From positions 496,001 through 560,000 of the forward strand of contig JBFXCS010000003.1 of NCBI GenBank assembly GCA_050181915.1: a stretch of 64,000 bases of DNA, written 5' to 3'. Shown here one piece after another: positions 43,854-52,095 of this stretch. Under the pieces are notes generated by a model. The model made no database searches and was not told the origin of the DNA. It saw only the letters and a list, made by a program, of their open reading frames with translations. A program made the translations under genes and the position numbers. How positions within the stretch are numbered: the stretch's first letter is position 1; each line of letters opens with the position of its first letter. Origin of the DNA: JBFXCS01 sp050181915 (lineage in GTDB: Bacteria > Actinomycetota > Thermoleophilia > Miltoncostaeales > Miltoncostaeaceae).

Positions 43854-44876
43854 GTGCGGGTCTTCGACGGCCACAACGACGTGCTGACCGCCGCGGACGC
43901 CGACGATTTCCCCACCGGGCGGGCCGGCGGGCACCTCGACCTCCCCCGCGCCCGGGCGGGCGGCATGGCCGGCGGCATCTTCGCCGTCTTCACCCCGGAT
44001 CCCGGCGAGGACGAGGACCTCGCCGCGGACGACGACGGCACGCTCAACCTCCCGCTGCCGCCGCCGCTCGACCACGGGGTGGCCGCCGCCCACGCCACCG
44101 CGACGGCCGGCCGCCTGCTGCGCTGGGAGCGCGACGGGCACGTGCGCATCGCCCGGCGGGCCGAGGACCTCGCCCCGCCCGACGACGGCGCGCCCCTCAC
44201 CGCCGTGATGCACATCGAGGGCTGCGAGGCGCTCGATCCGCAGCTCGGCGCGCTCGACACCTGGTACGCCGCGGGCCTGCGCTCGCTCGGGCCGGTGTGG
44301 AGCCGGCCCAACGCCTTCGCCGAGGGCGTGCCCTTCCGCTTCCCCTCCACCCCCGACACGGGGCCGGGGCTCACCGGCGCCGGCGCGCGGCTCGTCGACC
44401 GCTGCGCCGAGCTGGGGATCGCGGTCGATCTGAGCCACCTCAACGAGGCGGGCTTCTGGGACGTCGCCCGGCGCGACCGGGCGCCGCTCATCGCATCCCA
44501 CTCCGGCGCGCACGCCATCGCGCCGACCTCGCGCAACCTCACCGACCGCCAGCTGGACGCGATCGGCGCGTCCGGAGGGCTGGTGGGCATCGTCTACGCC
44601 GTGTTCTTCATCCGCCCCGACGGCCGCGACGACGGCGACACGCCGCTCGAGACGGTCGTCGCCCACGTCCGCCACGTGGCCGACCGCATCGGGGTCGAGC
44701 ACGTCGCCCTGGGCTCCGACTTCGACGGCGCCACGATCCCCGCCGAGCTGGGCGACGTCGCCGGCCTCCCGCGCCTGGTCGAGGCGCTCGCGGCCGACGG
44801 GTTCACGGCGGACGAGCTGGCCGCGATCTGCTGGGGCAACTGGCAGCGGGTGCTCACGGCGGCCTGGACGCGCTGA
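43854..44876 (+). CDS. Membrane dipeptidase family (M19) enzyme
   Basis: A 340-residue zinc dipeptidase. Metal ligands are visible in FDGHNDVL (residues 4-11), AVMHIEGCEAL (about 120), and ASHSGAHAIAPTSRNLTD (about 215-232); GLVGIVYAVFFIRP and GSDFDGATIP follow as in the family. No signal peptide is seen, so it is probably cytoplasmic. GTG start 24 bp after the L,D-transpeptidase gene, so the two may be co-transcribed, which would fit peptide recycling. Confidence 0.92.
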   Translation: MRVFDGHNDVLTAADADDFPTGRAGGHLDLPRARAGGMAGGIFAVFTPDPGEDEDLAADDDGTLNLPLPPPLDHGVAAAHATATAGRLLRWERDGHVRIARRAEDLAPPDDGAPLTAVMHIEGCEALDPQLGALDTWYAAGLRSLGPVWSRPNAFAEGVPFRFPSTPDTGPGLTGAGARLVDRCAELGIAVDLSHLNEAGFWDVARRDRAPLIASHSGAHAIAPTSRNLTDRQLDAIGASGGLVGIVYAVFFIRPDGRDDGDTPLETVVAHVRHVADRIGVEHVALGSDFDGATIPAELGDVAGLPRLVEALAADGFTADELAAICWGNWQRVLTAAWTR

Positions 44877-44917
44877 CCGCCCGGCCCGTCGAGACGGCCC
44901 TCGCCACGGGAGCCGCG

Positions 44918-45550
44918 ATGCGGCGCCGCGGGCCCGAGGGCGCTCCGGCCGTGCTGTGCGCCGACGGCGGCACCGCCCGCCCGCGGCCGGGCACCTGGAG
45001 CGCGTCGGTCGAATGGCTGGTCGCCCGCCTGGCTCCGCGCCACCCGGCCCTCGCCCTCTACGAGCTGCGCTACCGGGTGCGCTCGTGGAAGGCGCTCGAC
45101 GACTGCATCGACGACGCCCGCGCCGCCCTCGACCGGATCACCGCGGGCATCCCCGAACGGCCGGTGCTGCTGGTGGGCTACTCGATGGGCGGCGCCGTGT
45201 GCGCCGCCCTGGCGGGCCATCCGGCGGTGCGCGCGCTGGTGGGGCTGGCGCCGTGGCTGCCCGAGCAGATCGACCTCTCCCCCCTCGCCGGCCGGCGGCT
45301 GGCGGTGATCCACGGCGCGCTCGACGCGGCCCTGCCCGGCATCCCCGGCGTGCGCGCGTCGAGCTCGCTCGCGGGGGTGCGGCGGGCGCGCGCGGCGGGG
45401 GTGGAGGCCACCCACTCGGTCATCCCCGGGGCGGTGCACCCGGTGGCCCTGCGCCTGCCCGGCGGTGCCCTCCTGCCCGCGCCGCGGGCGCGGGAGTGGC
45501 TGCGGCGCCTGGACGCCGAGGCGGGTCGCTACGGGGCCGACCCGGCCTGA
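44918..45550 (+). CDS. Alpha/beta hydrolase family protein
   Basis: A 210-residue hydrolase. The nucleophile elbow is VGYSMGGAVCAAL (about residues 85-97) and the catalytic His is probably in IPGAVHPVALR; HGALDAALPGI would hold the acidic residue. The frame stays open and family-like for about 15 codons upstream of ATG 44918 but no standard start is present there. It follows the dipeptidase by 41 bp and overlaps the convergent desaturase gene by 22 bp. Confidence 0.8.
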   Translation: MRRRGPEGAPAVLCADGGTARPRPGTWSASVEWLVARLAPRHPALALYELRYRVRSWKALDDCIDDARAALDRITAGIPERPVLLVGYSMGGAVCAALAGHPAVRALVGLAPWLPEQIDLSPLAGRRLAVIHGALDAALPGIPGVRASSSLAGVRRARAAGVEATHSVIPGAVHPVALRLPGGALLPAPRAREWLRRLDAEAGRYGADPA

Positions 45551-46476
45551 GCGCGGCGGGCGAGGCGCTCGGTGGTCGGGAGCTTCACGTCCCACACCAG
45601 GCCCAGCTTCTCGAGCCCCCTGATGGTGAGCCATGAGAGGTCGAACTGGTGGCGCTCCAGGCCGTGGCGCGCCGAGCCGGGGAAGGCGTGGTGGTTGTTG
45701 TGCCACCCCTCCCCGAAGGTCGTCGCCGCGATCACCCAGTTGTTGCGGCTCTCGTCCTCGGTGGCGTACGTGCGCCGCCCGAAGGTGTGGCAGATCGAGT
45801 TGACGCTCCAGGTCATGTGGTGGAACAGGAAGATCCGCACCAGGCCGCCCCACACCAGGCCCGTCAGGCCGCCGCGCCAGGTGGGGTCGACCGCGAAGCC
45901 GACGGCGAACGGGATGGCCAGCGACAGCACCACCCACAGCATGTAGACGCGGTCGATGCGCCGGATGAGCGCGTCGTCGTAGAGGTCGCGGCCGTAGCGG
46001 CGGCCGCGCTCCATGCCCTTGGTGGTGAACAGCCAGCCCATGTGGGCGTGGAGGAAGCCCGAGAGGGCCCCGACGATGCCGCCGCGGTGCACGTGGGGCG
46101 AATGGGGGTCGCCCTCGCGGTCGGAGAGGGCGTGGTGCTTGCGGTGGTCGGTGACCCACTGGGTGAGCGGGCCCTGCACCGCCATGCAGCCCAGGATCGC
46201 GAACGCCGCACGCACCGCGGGGGTCGCCTTGAAGCTGCGATGGGCGAACAGCCGGTGGAAGCCGGCGGTGATGCCGAGGCCGCACAGGACGTAGAGCGAG
46301 ACCAGCAGGACCACGTCGACCGGCCGCACCGCGACGCCCCACAGCACGCCCATCGCCGAGAGCACCCCGAGCGGCGGCACGACCACCGCGATGACCGTGA
46401 CGATCTGGCTGGACAGGCTCGTGCGCGCCCGCACCGTCGCGATCGGGGGCCCGGGCGACCGGCCCTCCGCGCTCAC
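45529..46476 (-). CDS. Acyl-CoA / fatty acid desaturase
   Basis: A 315-residue di-iron membrane enzyme. The three histidine boxes are HRLFAH (about residue 74), HRKHH (about 111) and HNNHH (about 254), with four hydrophobic helices between them. It introduces a double bond, probably delta-9, into acyl chains. It diverges from the cyclopropane fatty acid synthase gene, which acts on such double bonds, so the two probably work on the same lipids. Confidence 0.95.
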   Translation of the reverse strand: MSAEGRSPGPPIATVRARTSLSSQIVTVIAVVVPPLGVLSAMGVLWGVAVRPVDVVLLVSLYVLCGLGITAGFHRLFAHRSFKATPAVRAAFAILGCMAVQGPLTQWVTDHRKHHALSDREGDPHSPHVHRGGIVGALSGFLHAHMGWLFTTKGMERGRRYGRDLYDDALIRRIDRVYMLWVVLSLAIPFAVGFAVDPTWRGGLTGLVWGGLVRIFLFHHMTWSVNSICHTFGRRTYATEDESRNNWVIAATTFGEGWHNNHHAFPGSARHGLERHQFDLSWLTIRGLEKLGLVWDVKLPTTERLARRAQAGSAP

Positions 46477-46612
46477 TCGTCTCCTCTCCGCATGCGCCCG
46501 TCAGGTTAGACGCTCACCCGGGGTTCGAGCCGCCCGATCCGAGGTGCGCACCGTCACATATGGAGGCCGGCGCGGGCGCGGACGGCTCCTCCGCGGTCAT
46601 GCTCGGAGGGCG

Positions 46613-47953
46613 ATGAGGAAGCCCACCCTCCGCCACGCGCCGGCACGGGGCGCCACGGCCCCGCCCGGCCGGCGCGCGCTGCGGCCCGAGCCGCCCCCGC
46701 GCCGCACGCCGCTGACCCCGGTGGCGCGGCGCGCGGCCCTCGCCGTGCTGGGGCGCCCGGTCGGCGGCGAGGTCGCGCTGCGACTGCCCGACGGCACGAC
46801 GCGGCGGGCGGGCGACGCCGCCGAGGGCCGGTCGGTGGAGATCACGGTGCGCTCGAACGACCTCTTCCGGCGCATCGCCACGCGCGGCGGCGTGGGCGTC
46901 GGCGAGGCGTACGCGGCCGGGGACTGGACTGCCGACGACCTCGCCGGCGCCGTCGAGATCCTGCTGCTCACCGGCGAGGCGGCGCGCCGCACCGCGCCCG
47001 GGCGCGCCCTCACCCGGCTGCAGCGGTCGCGCCCCTTCCGGGCGTCGCGGCCGACCCTCCCGGGCGCGCGCCGCGACATCGGCTACCACTACGACCTGGG
47101 CAACGACCTGTACGCGCTGTTCCTCGACCCGACCTGGACCTACTCGTGCGCGGTCTTCGAGCGGCCCGGCATGACGCTCGAGGAGGCCCAGCGCGCCAAG
47201 TACCGGCGCATCTGCGACAAGCTGGGGCTCGGGCCGGGCTCGCACGTGCTGGAGATCGGCTGCGGCTGGGGCGGGTTCGCCCTCCACGCCGCCCGCGAGT
47301 ACGGCGCGAGGGTCACGGGCATCACGCTCTCCGAGCGGCAGGCCGCCCTCGCGCGGGAGCGCGTCGCCGCCGCCGGCGTGGCGGACCGGGTGGAGATCCG
47401 CCTCGTCGACTACCGCGAGATGCGCGGCGAGTTCACCCACATCGCGTCGATCGAGATGCTGGAGGCCGTCGGCCACGACCAGCTGCCCGTGTTCTTCGGC
47501 GCGGTCGACCGGCTGCTCGCGCCGGCGGGAGCGGCGTGCATCCAGACCATCGCCGTGCCCGACCAGCGCTACGAGCGGTATCGGCGGCGCACCGACTGGA
47601 TCCGCGAGTACATCTTCCCCGGCGCCCTGATCCCCTCGATGGAGGCGATCAACCGGGCGCTCGCGCGATCGACCGAGCTCATGCTGGAGGACGCCGAGAA
47701 CATCGGCCCCCACTACGCCGAGACGCTGCGCCGCTGGCGCGAGGGCTTCCTCGCCGACCGCGCCGCGGTGCGGGCGCTGGGCTACGACGAGCGCTTCGTG
47801 CGGGCGTGGGAGTTCTACCTCGCCTCGTGCGAGGCGGCCTTCCGGGTGCGCTCGCTCCACGACTACCAGCTCGTGCTCACCCGCTCCTACGAGCCGCGCC
47901 GGCCGGTGCGACGGGGCGCCGCCCCGGACGGCCGAGAACCCCCTCCGGGATGA
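46613..47953 (+). CDS. cfa: Cyclopropane-fatty-acyl-phospholipid synthase family
   Basis: A 446-residue SAM-dependent enzyme that adds a methylene group across unsaturated acyl chains of phospholipids. Signatures: GVGEAYAAGDWTADDLAGAV (about 95-115), GYHYDLGNDLYALFLDPTWT, motif I VLEIGCGWGGFALHAA, SIEMLEAVGHDQLPVFF and EYIFPGALIPS. A basic, disordered N-terminus of 35 residues is unusual. The ATG at 46613 follows GGAGGG. Linked in function to the divergent desaturase gene. Confidence 0.94.
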   Translation: MRKPTLRHAPARGATAPPGRRALRPEPPPRRTPLTPVARRAALAVLGRPVGGEVALRLPDGTTRRAGDAAEGRSVEITVRSNDLFRRIATRGGVGVGEAYAAGDWTADDLAGAVEILLLTGEAARRTAPGRALTRLQRSRPFRASRPTLPGARRDIGYHYDLGNDLYALFLDPTWTYSCAVFERPGMTLEEAQRAKYRRICDKLGLGPGSHVLEIGCGWGGFALHAAREYGARVTGITLSERQAALARERVAAAGVADRVEIRLVDYREMRGEFTHIASIEMLEAVGHDQLPVFFGAVDRLLAPAGAACIQTIAVPDQRYERYRRRTDWIREYIFPGALIPSMEAINRALARSTELMLEDAENIGPHYAETLRRWREGFLADRAAVRALGYDERFVRAWEFYLASCEAAFRVRSLHDYQLVLTRSYEPRRPVRRGAAPDGREPPPG

Positions 47954-47966
47954 CCCGCCCCCGTCC

Positions 47967-47996
47967 TGGACCGACGGCCGCGCGGGTGGCTATCGT
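47967..47996 (+). promoter_or_regulatory. Candidate promoter for the structured RNA
   Basis: TGGACC (47967-47972) and TATCGT (47991-47996) are 18 bp apart, just after the cyclopropane synthase stop, and would start a transcript near 48003, a few bases before the very long ribosome-binding sequence. Confidence 0.4.
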
Positions 47997-48025
47997 GTCC
48001 TCACCACGGAAAGGAGGTGGTCCTA

Positions 48026-48058
48026 TTGCATAGCACCAGTGGAGGTGGCAGTCGCTAG
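48026..48058 (+). CDS. Possible 10-residue leader peptide
   Basis: A tiny frame starting TTG, eight bases after the GGAGG of the extended ribosome-binding sequence, encoding MHSTSGGGSR and stopping at TAG. An alternative frame starting GTG at 48039 runs to TGA at 48110 (23 residues, beginning MEVAVARG). Either could be a leader peptide whose translation affects the downstream fold. No homology claimed. Confidence 0.3.
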   Translation: MHSTSGGGSR

Positions 48059-48135
48059 GGGCGTGCCCCTGATGCGCAGCTGCAGCGACGGGGACGTGCC
48101 ACGCCCCTGAGCCAAACCTCTTCTGCCACCGTGAA

Positions 48136-48170
48136 CCCGGGGCGGCACGCGCGCCGCCCCGGGTTTCTTT
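48136..48170 (+). terminator. Rho-independent terminator
   Basis: A perfect 11-bp stem, CCCGGGGCGGC (48136-48146) with its complement (48153-48163), loop ACGCGC, followed by TTTCTTT. It closes the structured transcript 12 bp before the tRNA-Glu gene. Confidence 0.88.
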
Positions 48171-48182
48171 CTGTCTCACCTG

Positions 48183-48255
48183 GCCCCCATCGTCTAGCGG
48201 CCCAGGACACCGCCCTTTCAAGGCGGCGGCACGGGTTCGAATCCCGTTGGGGGCA
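48183..48255 (+). tRNA. tRNA-Glu (anticodon TTC)
   Basis: Cloverleaf of 73 nt. Acceptor GCCCCCA pairs with TGGGGGC, the anticodon stem CCGCC/GGCGG encloses loop CTTTCAA with anticodon TTC, and the T arm contains GGTTCGAATCC. No CCA is encoded; the discriminator base is A. Confidence 0.95.
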
Positions 48256-48308
48256 CTTCGTGCGCGAGGGCCCGACGACCCTGCGGTGATCGACCGCCGC
48301 GCGCCCGG

Positions 48309-49280
48309 CTATCTTCCGCGCTCGGAATCGGGGAGGAGGACGATGCGCTCCCCGGCCGCCGTGGGCGCGTTCCAGATCTTCTCGACCTCCGCGAGTGCCG
48401 CGGTCCGGGCGTTGACGCTGAAGGCGCCGGCATCGATCTGCGCCGCCAGCGCGGGCAGCTCGGCGACGATCCCGGCCGCCGTGACCGATCCTTGACCACT
48501 GCCCATGATCTGCAGGTTGGCGGCCCTCAGGGCCGCCGAGGGGAGCGCGACGTCCGGTCCGGCGACCGCGCCGATCTGAATCCACTTGAGTGCGCGGGCG
48601 CGCTCCCGCCGTCGCCGCACGATCGCCGGGATCGCCTTCTCCGACGGCGGCCCCCAGAGGTAGTCGATGACGACGTCGACTTCCGAGGCCGCTTCGCCGA
48701 GCTCGGCGATCGAGCTCTCGCCGCGGTCCAGCGAGACGACGCGGTCGGCACCGAGCTTGGCGAGTCCATCGAGCCTTCCCCTGTGTCGCCCGGCCGCGAT
48801 AACCGAGCCGGCGCCGAGATGCTTCGCGATCTGCACGGCCATCTGCCCGGCGTTCCCGGTCGCGCCGAGGACCAGCACGCTCTGTCCCGCCTCGAGCCCG
48901 GCGCGTCGGCGCAGCCCGACCCACGAGGACATCCCGGGGTTCATCCCCGCGGCGATCGCGGCCACGTCTACCCCGGCGGCGAGCGGAACGCTGCGGCGCG
49001 GATCGAGCAACGTCCGCTCGGCCATCGTCCCAGGCGCGCGGTCGGCGGCCACGAAGTAGGCGAGGCTGCCGTCGGCGAGCCGCGCCACGCCGTCGATGCC
49101 GGGGATCAACGGAAGCTCGCCGTCGCTCGTGTAGTGGGATCCGTCGGCCTGCGAGCGGACCCGAGGGTGCAGTGCCGCGGCAAGTACATCGACGACCTGT
49201 GCGTCGCCGTCGGGCTCCGGCTCAGAGACCTCCCCGTAACGGGGAGGATGGTCGAAGGACGTGACGAGTGCGGCGTGCAT
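48309..49280 (-). CDS. Zinc-free quinone oxidoreductase (MDR family)
   Basis: A 323-residue medium-chain dehydrogenase/reductase. VLVLGATGNAGQMAVQIAKH near residue 140 is the NADP-binding loop and GMNPGMSSWVGL precedes it; the structural and catalytic zinc cysteines are absent, so it is a quinone/enone reductase type. It diverges from a MarR regulator with a large palindrome between them, a common arrangement for electrophile- or quinone-responsive pairs. Codon use looks slightly less GC-biased than its neighbours and it follows a tRNA gene, so acquisition by transfer is possible. Confidence 0.88.
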   Translation of the reverse strand: MHAALVTSFDHPPRYGEVSEPEPDGDAQVVDVLAAALHPRVRSQADGSHYTSDGELPLIPGIDGVARLADGSLAYFVAADRAPGTMAERTLLDPRRSVPLAAGVDVAAIAAGMNPGMSSWVGLRRRAGLEAGQSVLVLGATGNAGQMAVQIAKHLGAGSVIAAGRHRGRLDGLAKLGADRVVSLDRGESSIAELGEAASEVDVVIDYLWGPPSEKAIPAIVRRRRERARALKWIQIGAVAGPDVALPSAALRAANLQIMGSGQGSVTAAGIVAELPALAAQIDAGAFSVNARTAALAEVEKIWNAPTAAGERIVLLPDSERGR

Positions 49281-49314
49281 CGGAGAGCCTCCGGCTACGG
49301 CGGAAGTGGGATTT

Positions 49315-49354
49315 AGTTTGTGATACTAACCAAAAATGGTTGGTGACACAAACT
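49315..49354. promoter_or_regulatory. MarR-type operator palindrome
   Basis: A 40-bp inverted repeat in an AT-rich gap: AGTTTGTGATACTAACCA on the left and, after AAAA, a right arm whose complement reads AGTTTGTGTCACCAACCA (15 of 18 positions match). It is centred between the quinone reductase start (49280) and the MarR start (49376) and would cover both promoters. Confidence 0.8.
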
Positions 49355-49375
49355 TCTTCCGATAGGATCGTCCTC

Positions 49376-49822
49376 GTGGACCCCGAATCCGCTCACGAGC
49401 GGCTCGACCTCGTCGACGCGCTCGTCCAGTCCTCCTTCCTCGTTCAGGAGTCGATGCGCGGCGTCGCCCGCCGTCACGACGTCTCGATCGTCCAGGCCCG
49501 CCTTCTCGGCATCCTCCGCGACCGCGAACCGGGCATCCTCGCGTTGGCCGAGCACCTCGGTCTCGACAAGTCGAGCGTCACCGGGCTGGTCGATCGCGCC
49601 GAGGCGCGCGGCTTGATCGAGCGTAGGCCCGATCCCGATGATGGACGCGCGATCCGCGTCGGCCTCACCGCCGACGGCCGCGCGCTCGCGGGTACGGCCG
49701 AACGAGAGGTGAGAGCGGAGCTGCAGCGGCTGTCCGCGGGGCTCACCGAGGCCCAGCGCGACCAGCTCGCCTCACTGCTGGGCGAGGTCGTTTCGGCGGG
49801 CCAGGCCGCCCGTCTCCGGTGA
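49376..49822 (+). CDS. MarR-family regulator
   Basis: A 148-residue winged-helix regulator: ILALAEHLGLDKSSVTGLVD (about 60-79) is the recognition helix region and RPDPDDGRAIRVGLTADGRAL the beta wing. The GTG at 49376 is preferred because an upstream ATG at 49268 would read through the operator. It probably represses itself and the divergent quinone reductase gene and is released by a reactive small molecule. Confidence 0.9.
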   Translation: MDPESAHERLDLVDALVQSSFLVQESMRGVARRHDVSIVQARLLGILRDREPGILALAEHLGLDKSSVTGLVDRAEARGLIERRPDPDDGRAIRVGLTADGRALAGTAEREVRAELQRLSAGLTEAQRDQLASLLGEVVSAGQAARLR

Positions 49823-49890
49823 TCCCCAGGCCCGGCTGACCCGGGCCAGCTCACCGAGCGCCGGCGGCGGGGTGGCGGAACGGGCGGGCG

Positions 49891-51123
49891 CTACGGCCGG
49901 GCGACCAGGGTGCGGGAGCTTCTCTTCGCGGACCGGCCGGCCGCCGTGGCGGTGGTCGTCACGGTGATCTTCACGGCGCCGCGCGCCCGGCCGAGGGCGG
50001 TGCGCGCCGCGCTCGACACGGGGATCTTGAGGGCCTTCGCCGCCCCGGCGGCCACGACCGCCCTGCGGGTGCCGAGGGTGACCACCTTCGCGCCGCGCGG
50101 CACCCGCAGGCGCAGGGCGCGGGCGGTCGCCGCCGGGATGGTGGCCCGGGCGACGCAGGTGGCGCGGACGTCGGCGCGGCAGGTGGCGCGGATCGAGCGC
50201 GCCCGGAGGATCTGCGCGATCGACTGGCGCGGGAGCGTGGTCGTGAGCGACACCGGGGACGCGCCGCCGCCCCCGCCGCCGGGGCCCGTGCCCGGTCCGC
50301 CGGCGCCGCCGCAGCCCGCTTGGTTCGCCGTGAAGCCGCCCGCGACGCCCGCGTTCGGGTCGGAGTTGATCGCGGTCCGCCCCGGGGTGCCGCACCAGGC
50401 GTAGCTCGCCAGGATCTCGAAGCCGACGCCGGCCGGCGCGGCGGCGGACCGCCCGCCGCCGGTGTCGCCCGCCTGGTCGCCCATGGCGGGCCAGAAGCCG
50501 GCCGCGGTGACGACGCCCGGCACGGTGAGCCGCGAGGAACGCGCATCGGCGCCGTTCACGAAGATCGGCAGCGTCCCGGTGTTCGAGGCGGCGCTGATCC
50601 CGACGATGTCGTCGACCAGCACGGGGGTGTTCGGATTGGCGTCGCCGAACTTCTCGACGGGGAGGTCGAGGGGGATCGTGCTCACCGCGTTGGCCGCCGG
50701 CTGGAACACCGGCGACTGGGTGCGGAAGACGCAGCAGGTCGTGCCGGTGAGCGTCGCGCCGGGGCTCGACGGCTGGCTGAACTGCCGGATGACCACGACG
50801 CGCAGGGGCGCGGGGTTCGGGCCGCTGCGGACGGTGACCGAGGTGATGCGGCCGGTGCCCGGGACGTTCCCGTACCGCGGGTCGGCCGCGTTGCCGAACA
50901 CGCCCAGCTGGTACCAGGTGCAGCTCGGCGCGCCCGACGCGACCGGCACCAGGGTGTCGAGGTCGCCCGCGATCGTCGGCCGCCCCTCGCAGCCGTGGCC
51001 CAGGTTGGGCGCCTGCTGCAGCGAGCTGCCGAAGGTCGCCGTGGCGCCGGACGCGGCCGACGCGCCCAGGCACACGAGGGCGAGCGCGGCGGAGAGGAGG
51101 ACGAGCAGGCGACGGAGCGGCAT
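49891..51123 (-). CDS. Secreted protein of unknown function
   Basis: A 410-residue exported protein. Signal peptide at residues 1-27 (LLVLLSAALALVCLGASAASG). Residues 28-265 form a Cys-containing beta-rich domain (ATFGSSLQQAPNLGHGCEGR at its start), a Gly-rich linker follows (GPGTGPGGGGGGASP), and the last 130 residues are a basic, repetitive Ala/Val/Arg region similar to the surface-anchoring ends of other exported proteins in this group. No enzyme motif was recognised. Confidence 0.75.
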   Translation of the reverse strand: MPLRRLLVLLSAALALVCLGASAASGATATFGSSLQQAPNLGHGCEGRPTIAGDLDTLVPVASGAPSCTWYQLGVFGNAADPRYGNVPGTGRITSVTVRSGPNPAPLRVVVIRQFSQPSSPGATLTGTTCCVFRTQSPVFQPAANAVSTIPLDLPVEKFGDANPNTPVLVDDIVGISAASNTGTLPIFVNGADARSSRLTVPGVVTAAGFWPAMGDQAGDTGGGRSAAAPAGVGFEILASYAWCGTPGRTAINSDPNAGVAGGFTANQAGCGGAGGPGTGPGGGGGGASPVSLTTTLPRQSIAQILRARSIRATCRADVRATCVARATIPAATARALRLRVPRGAKVVTLGTRRAVVAAGAAKALKIPVSSAARTALGRARGAVKITVTTTATAAGRSAKRSSRTLVARP

Positions 51124-51131
51124 CGCGGCGA

Positions 51132-51332
51132 TTATGCCCGTCGGCGCGGGTCGCGGCCGCGCCGACGGCGCGCGGCGACGAGGGTGCCGGCCGCCCACAG
51201 CGCGCCGATCGCCGCCAGCGCGATCGGCCGCGCCCCGATCGCGCTCACCACGACGGCGCCGACCGTGCCGGCGAGGAACAGGCCCATGAGCAGGTCCTCG
51301 ATGAACCGGCTCGATCCGCGTTCTCTGGTCAT
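51132..51332 (-). CDS. Small two-helix membrane protein
   Basis: A 66-residue protein starting MTRERGSSRFIEDLLMG, with two hydrophobic helices (GLFLAGTVGAVVVSAIGA and IALAAIGALWAAGTLVAA) and a basic tail RRRRGRDPRRRA. An ATG seven codons upstream is an alternative. It ends 8 bp before the next co-directional gene start. Function unknown. Confidence 0.6.
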   Translation of the reverse strand: MTRERGSSRFIEDLLMGLFLAGTVGAVVVSAIGARPIALAAIGALWAAGTLVAARRRRGRDPRRRA

Positions 51333-51411
51333 GAGCGGTTGATACGCCGACATCGGCGGCCCGTCACTGGACATTCGCCTAGTGCGAGAGGCCGTCGGTA
51401 AGCTCGTCCGA

Positions 51412-51987
51412 GTGGAGGTCACGCGCGACAGGGCCTGGGCGACGCTCACCCGCTACACAAGCGGCGAGTCGCTGCTGCGCCACGCCCTCGCGGTCGAGGC
51501 GTCGGTGCGCTGGTACGCCCGCCGCGACGGAGAGGACGAGGAGTTCTGGGGCTGCACCGCCCTGCTCCACGACTTCGACTACGAGATCCACCCCACCCTG
51601 GACCGGCATCCGCAGGACGGGGCCCCGCTGCTGCGCGAGGAGGGCTACCCCGAGGAGCTGGTGGTGTCGGTGCTCTCGCACGCCGAGCATCTCGGCCTGC
51701 CGCGCGACACGCCCCTCAAGCGCACCCTGTTCGCGTGCGACGAGCTGTCGGGCTTCGTGCACGCCTGTGGTCTGGTGCGGCCCACCGGCCTCGATGGGCT
51801 GACGCCGAAGTCGGTGAGGAAGAAGCTGAAGCAGCCCTCGTTCGCGGCGGGCGTGCACCGCGACGAGGTGACCGCCGGGGCGGAGCTGCTCAGCCTCACC
51901 CTCGACGAGCACATCGCGAACGTCGTCGCCGCGCTGCAGCCGATCGCGCCGCAGCTGGGCCTGCCGACGGGGGCCGACGCGAGCTAG
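51412..51987 (+). CDS. HD-domain phosphohydrolase-like protein
   Basis: A 191-residue cytoplasmic protein. SLLRHALAVEASVRWYARR (about 18-36) and LLHDFDYEIHP (about 54-64) are the H...HD metal motif, with HAEHLGLP as the third block and a closing Asp in ACDELSGF. Family members hydrolyse phosphate esters of nucleotides or similar compounds. The start is GTG 51412, or GTG 51382 ten codons earlier; neither has a good ribosome site. Confidence 0.85.
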   Translation: MEVTRDRAWATLTRYTSGESLLRHALAVEASVRWYARRDGEDEEFWGCTALLHDFDYEIHPTLDRHPQDGAPLLREEGYPEELVVSVLSHAEHLGLPRDTPLKRTLFACDELSGFVHACGLVRPTGLDGLTPKSVRKKLKQPSFAAGVHRDEVTAGAELLSLTLDEHIANVVAALQPIAPQLGLPTGADAS

Positions 51988-52095
51988 GCGGGTGGGGGCG
52001 CGTCGCTCGCGGCCCAATCGATCGTCTAGTGGTGCGCATCGCGAGACGACCGCTAGCGTGCGCTCGGGATTCGTATCGGATCGCGCGAGGAGACG

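Larger units (their letters stand above)
48003..48170 (+). ncRNA. Structured transcript with extended Shine-Dalgarno sequence
   Basis: An unassigned transcript. It opens with GGAAAGGAGGTGGTCC at 48008-48023, which can pair with nearly the whole 3' tail of 16S rRNA, far beyond a normal ribosome site. Next come two overlapping tiny reading frames. The body can fold: GGTGGCAG (48044-48051) pairs with CTGCCACC (48123-48130), enclosing GGGGCGTG (48058-48065) with CACGCCCC (48100-48107) and an inner CCCC/GGGG stem. It ends in a classic terminator. I do not recognise it as a known RNA family. Confidence 0.5.

Noticed and set aside
48183..49900. Attachment-site duplication of the tRNA-Glu 3' end
   Set aside because: No second copy of the tRNA tail (TTCGAATCCCGTTGGGGGCA) was seen in the following 1.6 kb.
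51378..51400. Third copy of the CTAGTG element end at 51379
   Set aside because: Only CTAGTGC matches; there is no inverted partner and no GGCAAGGACGCAG core nearby.
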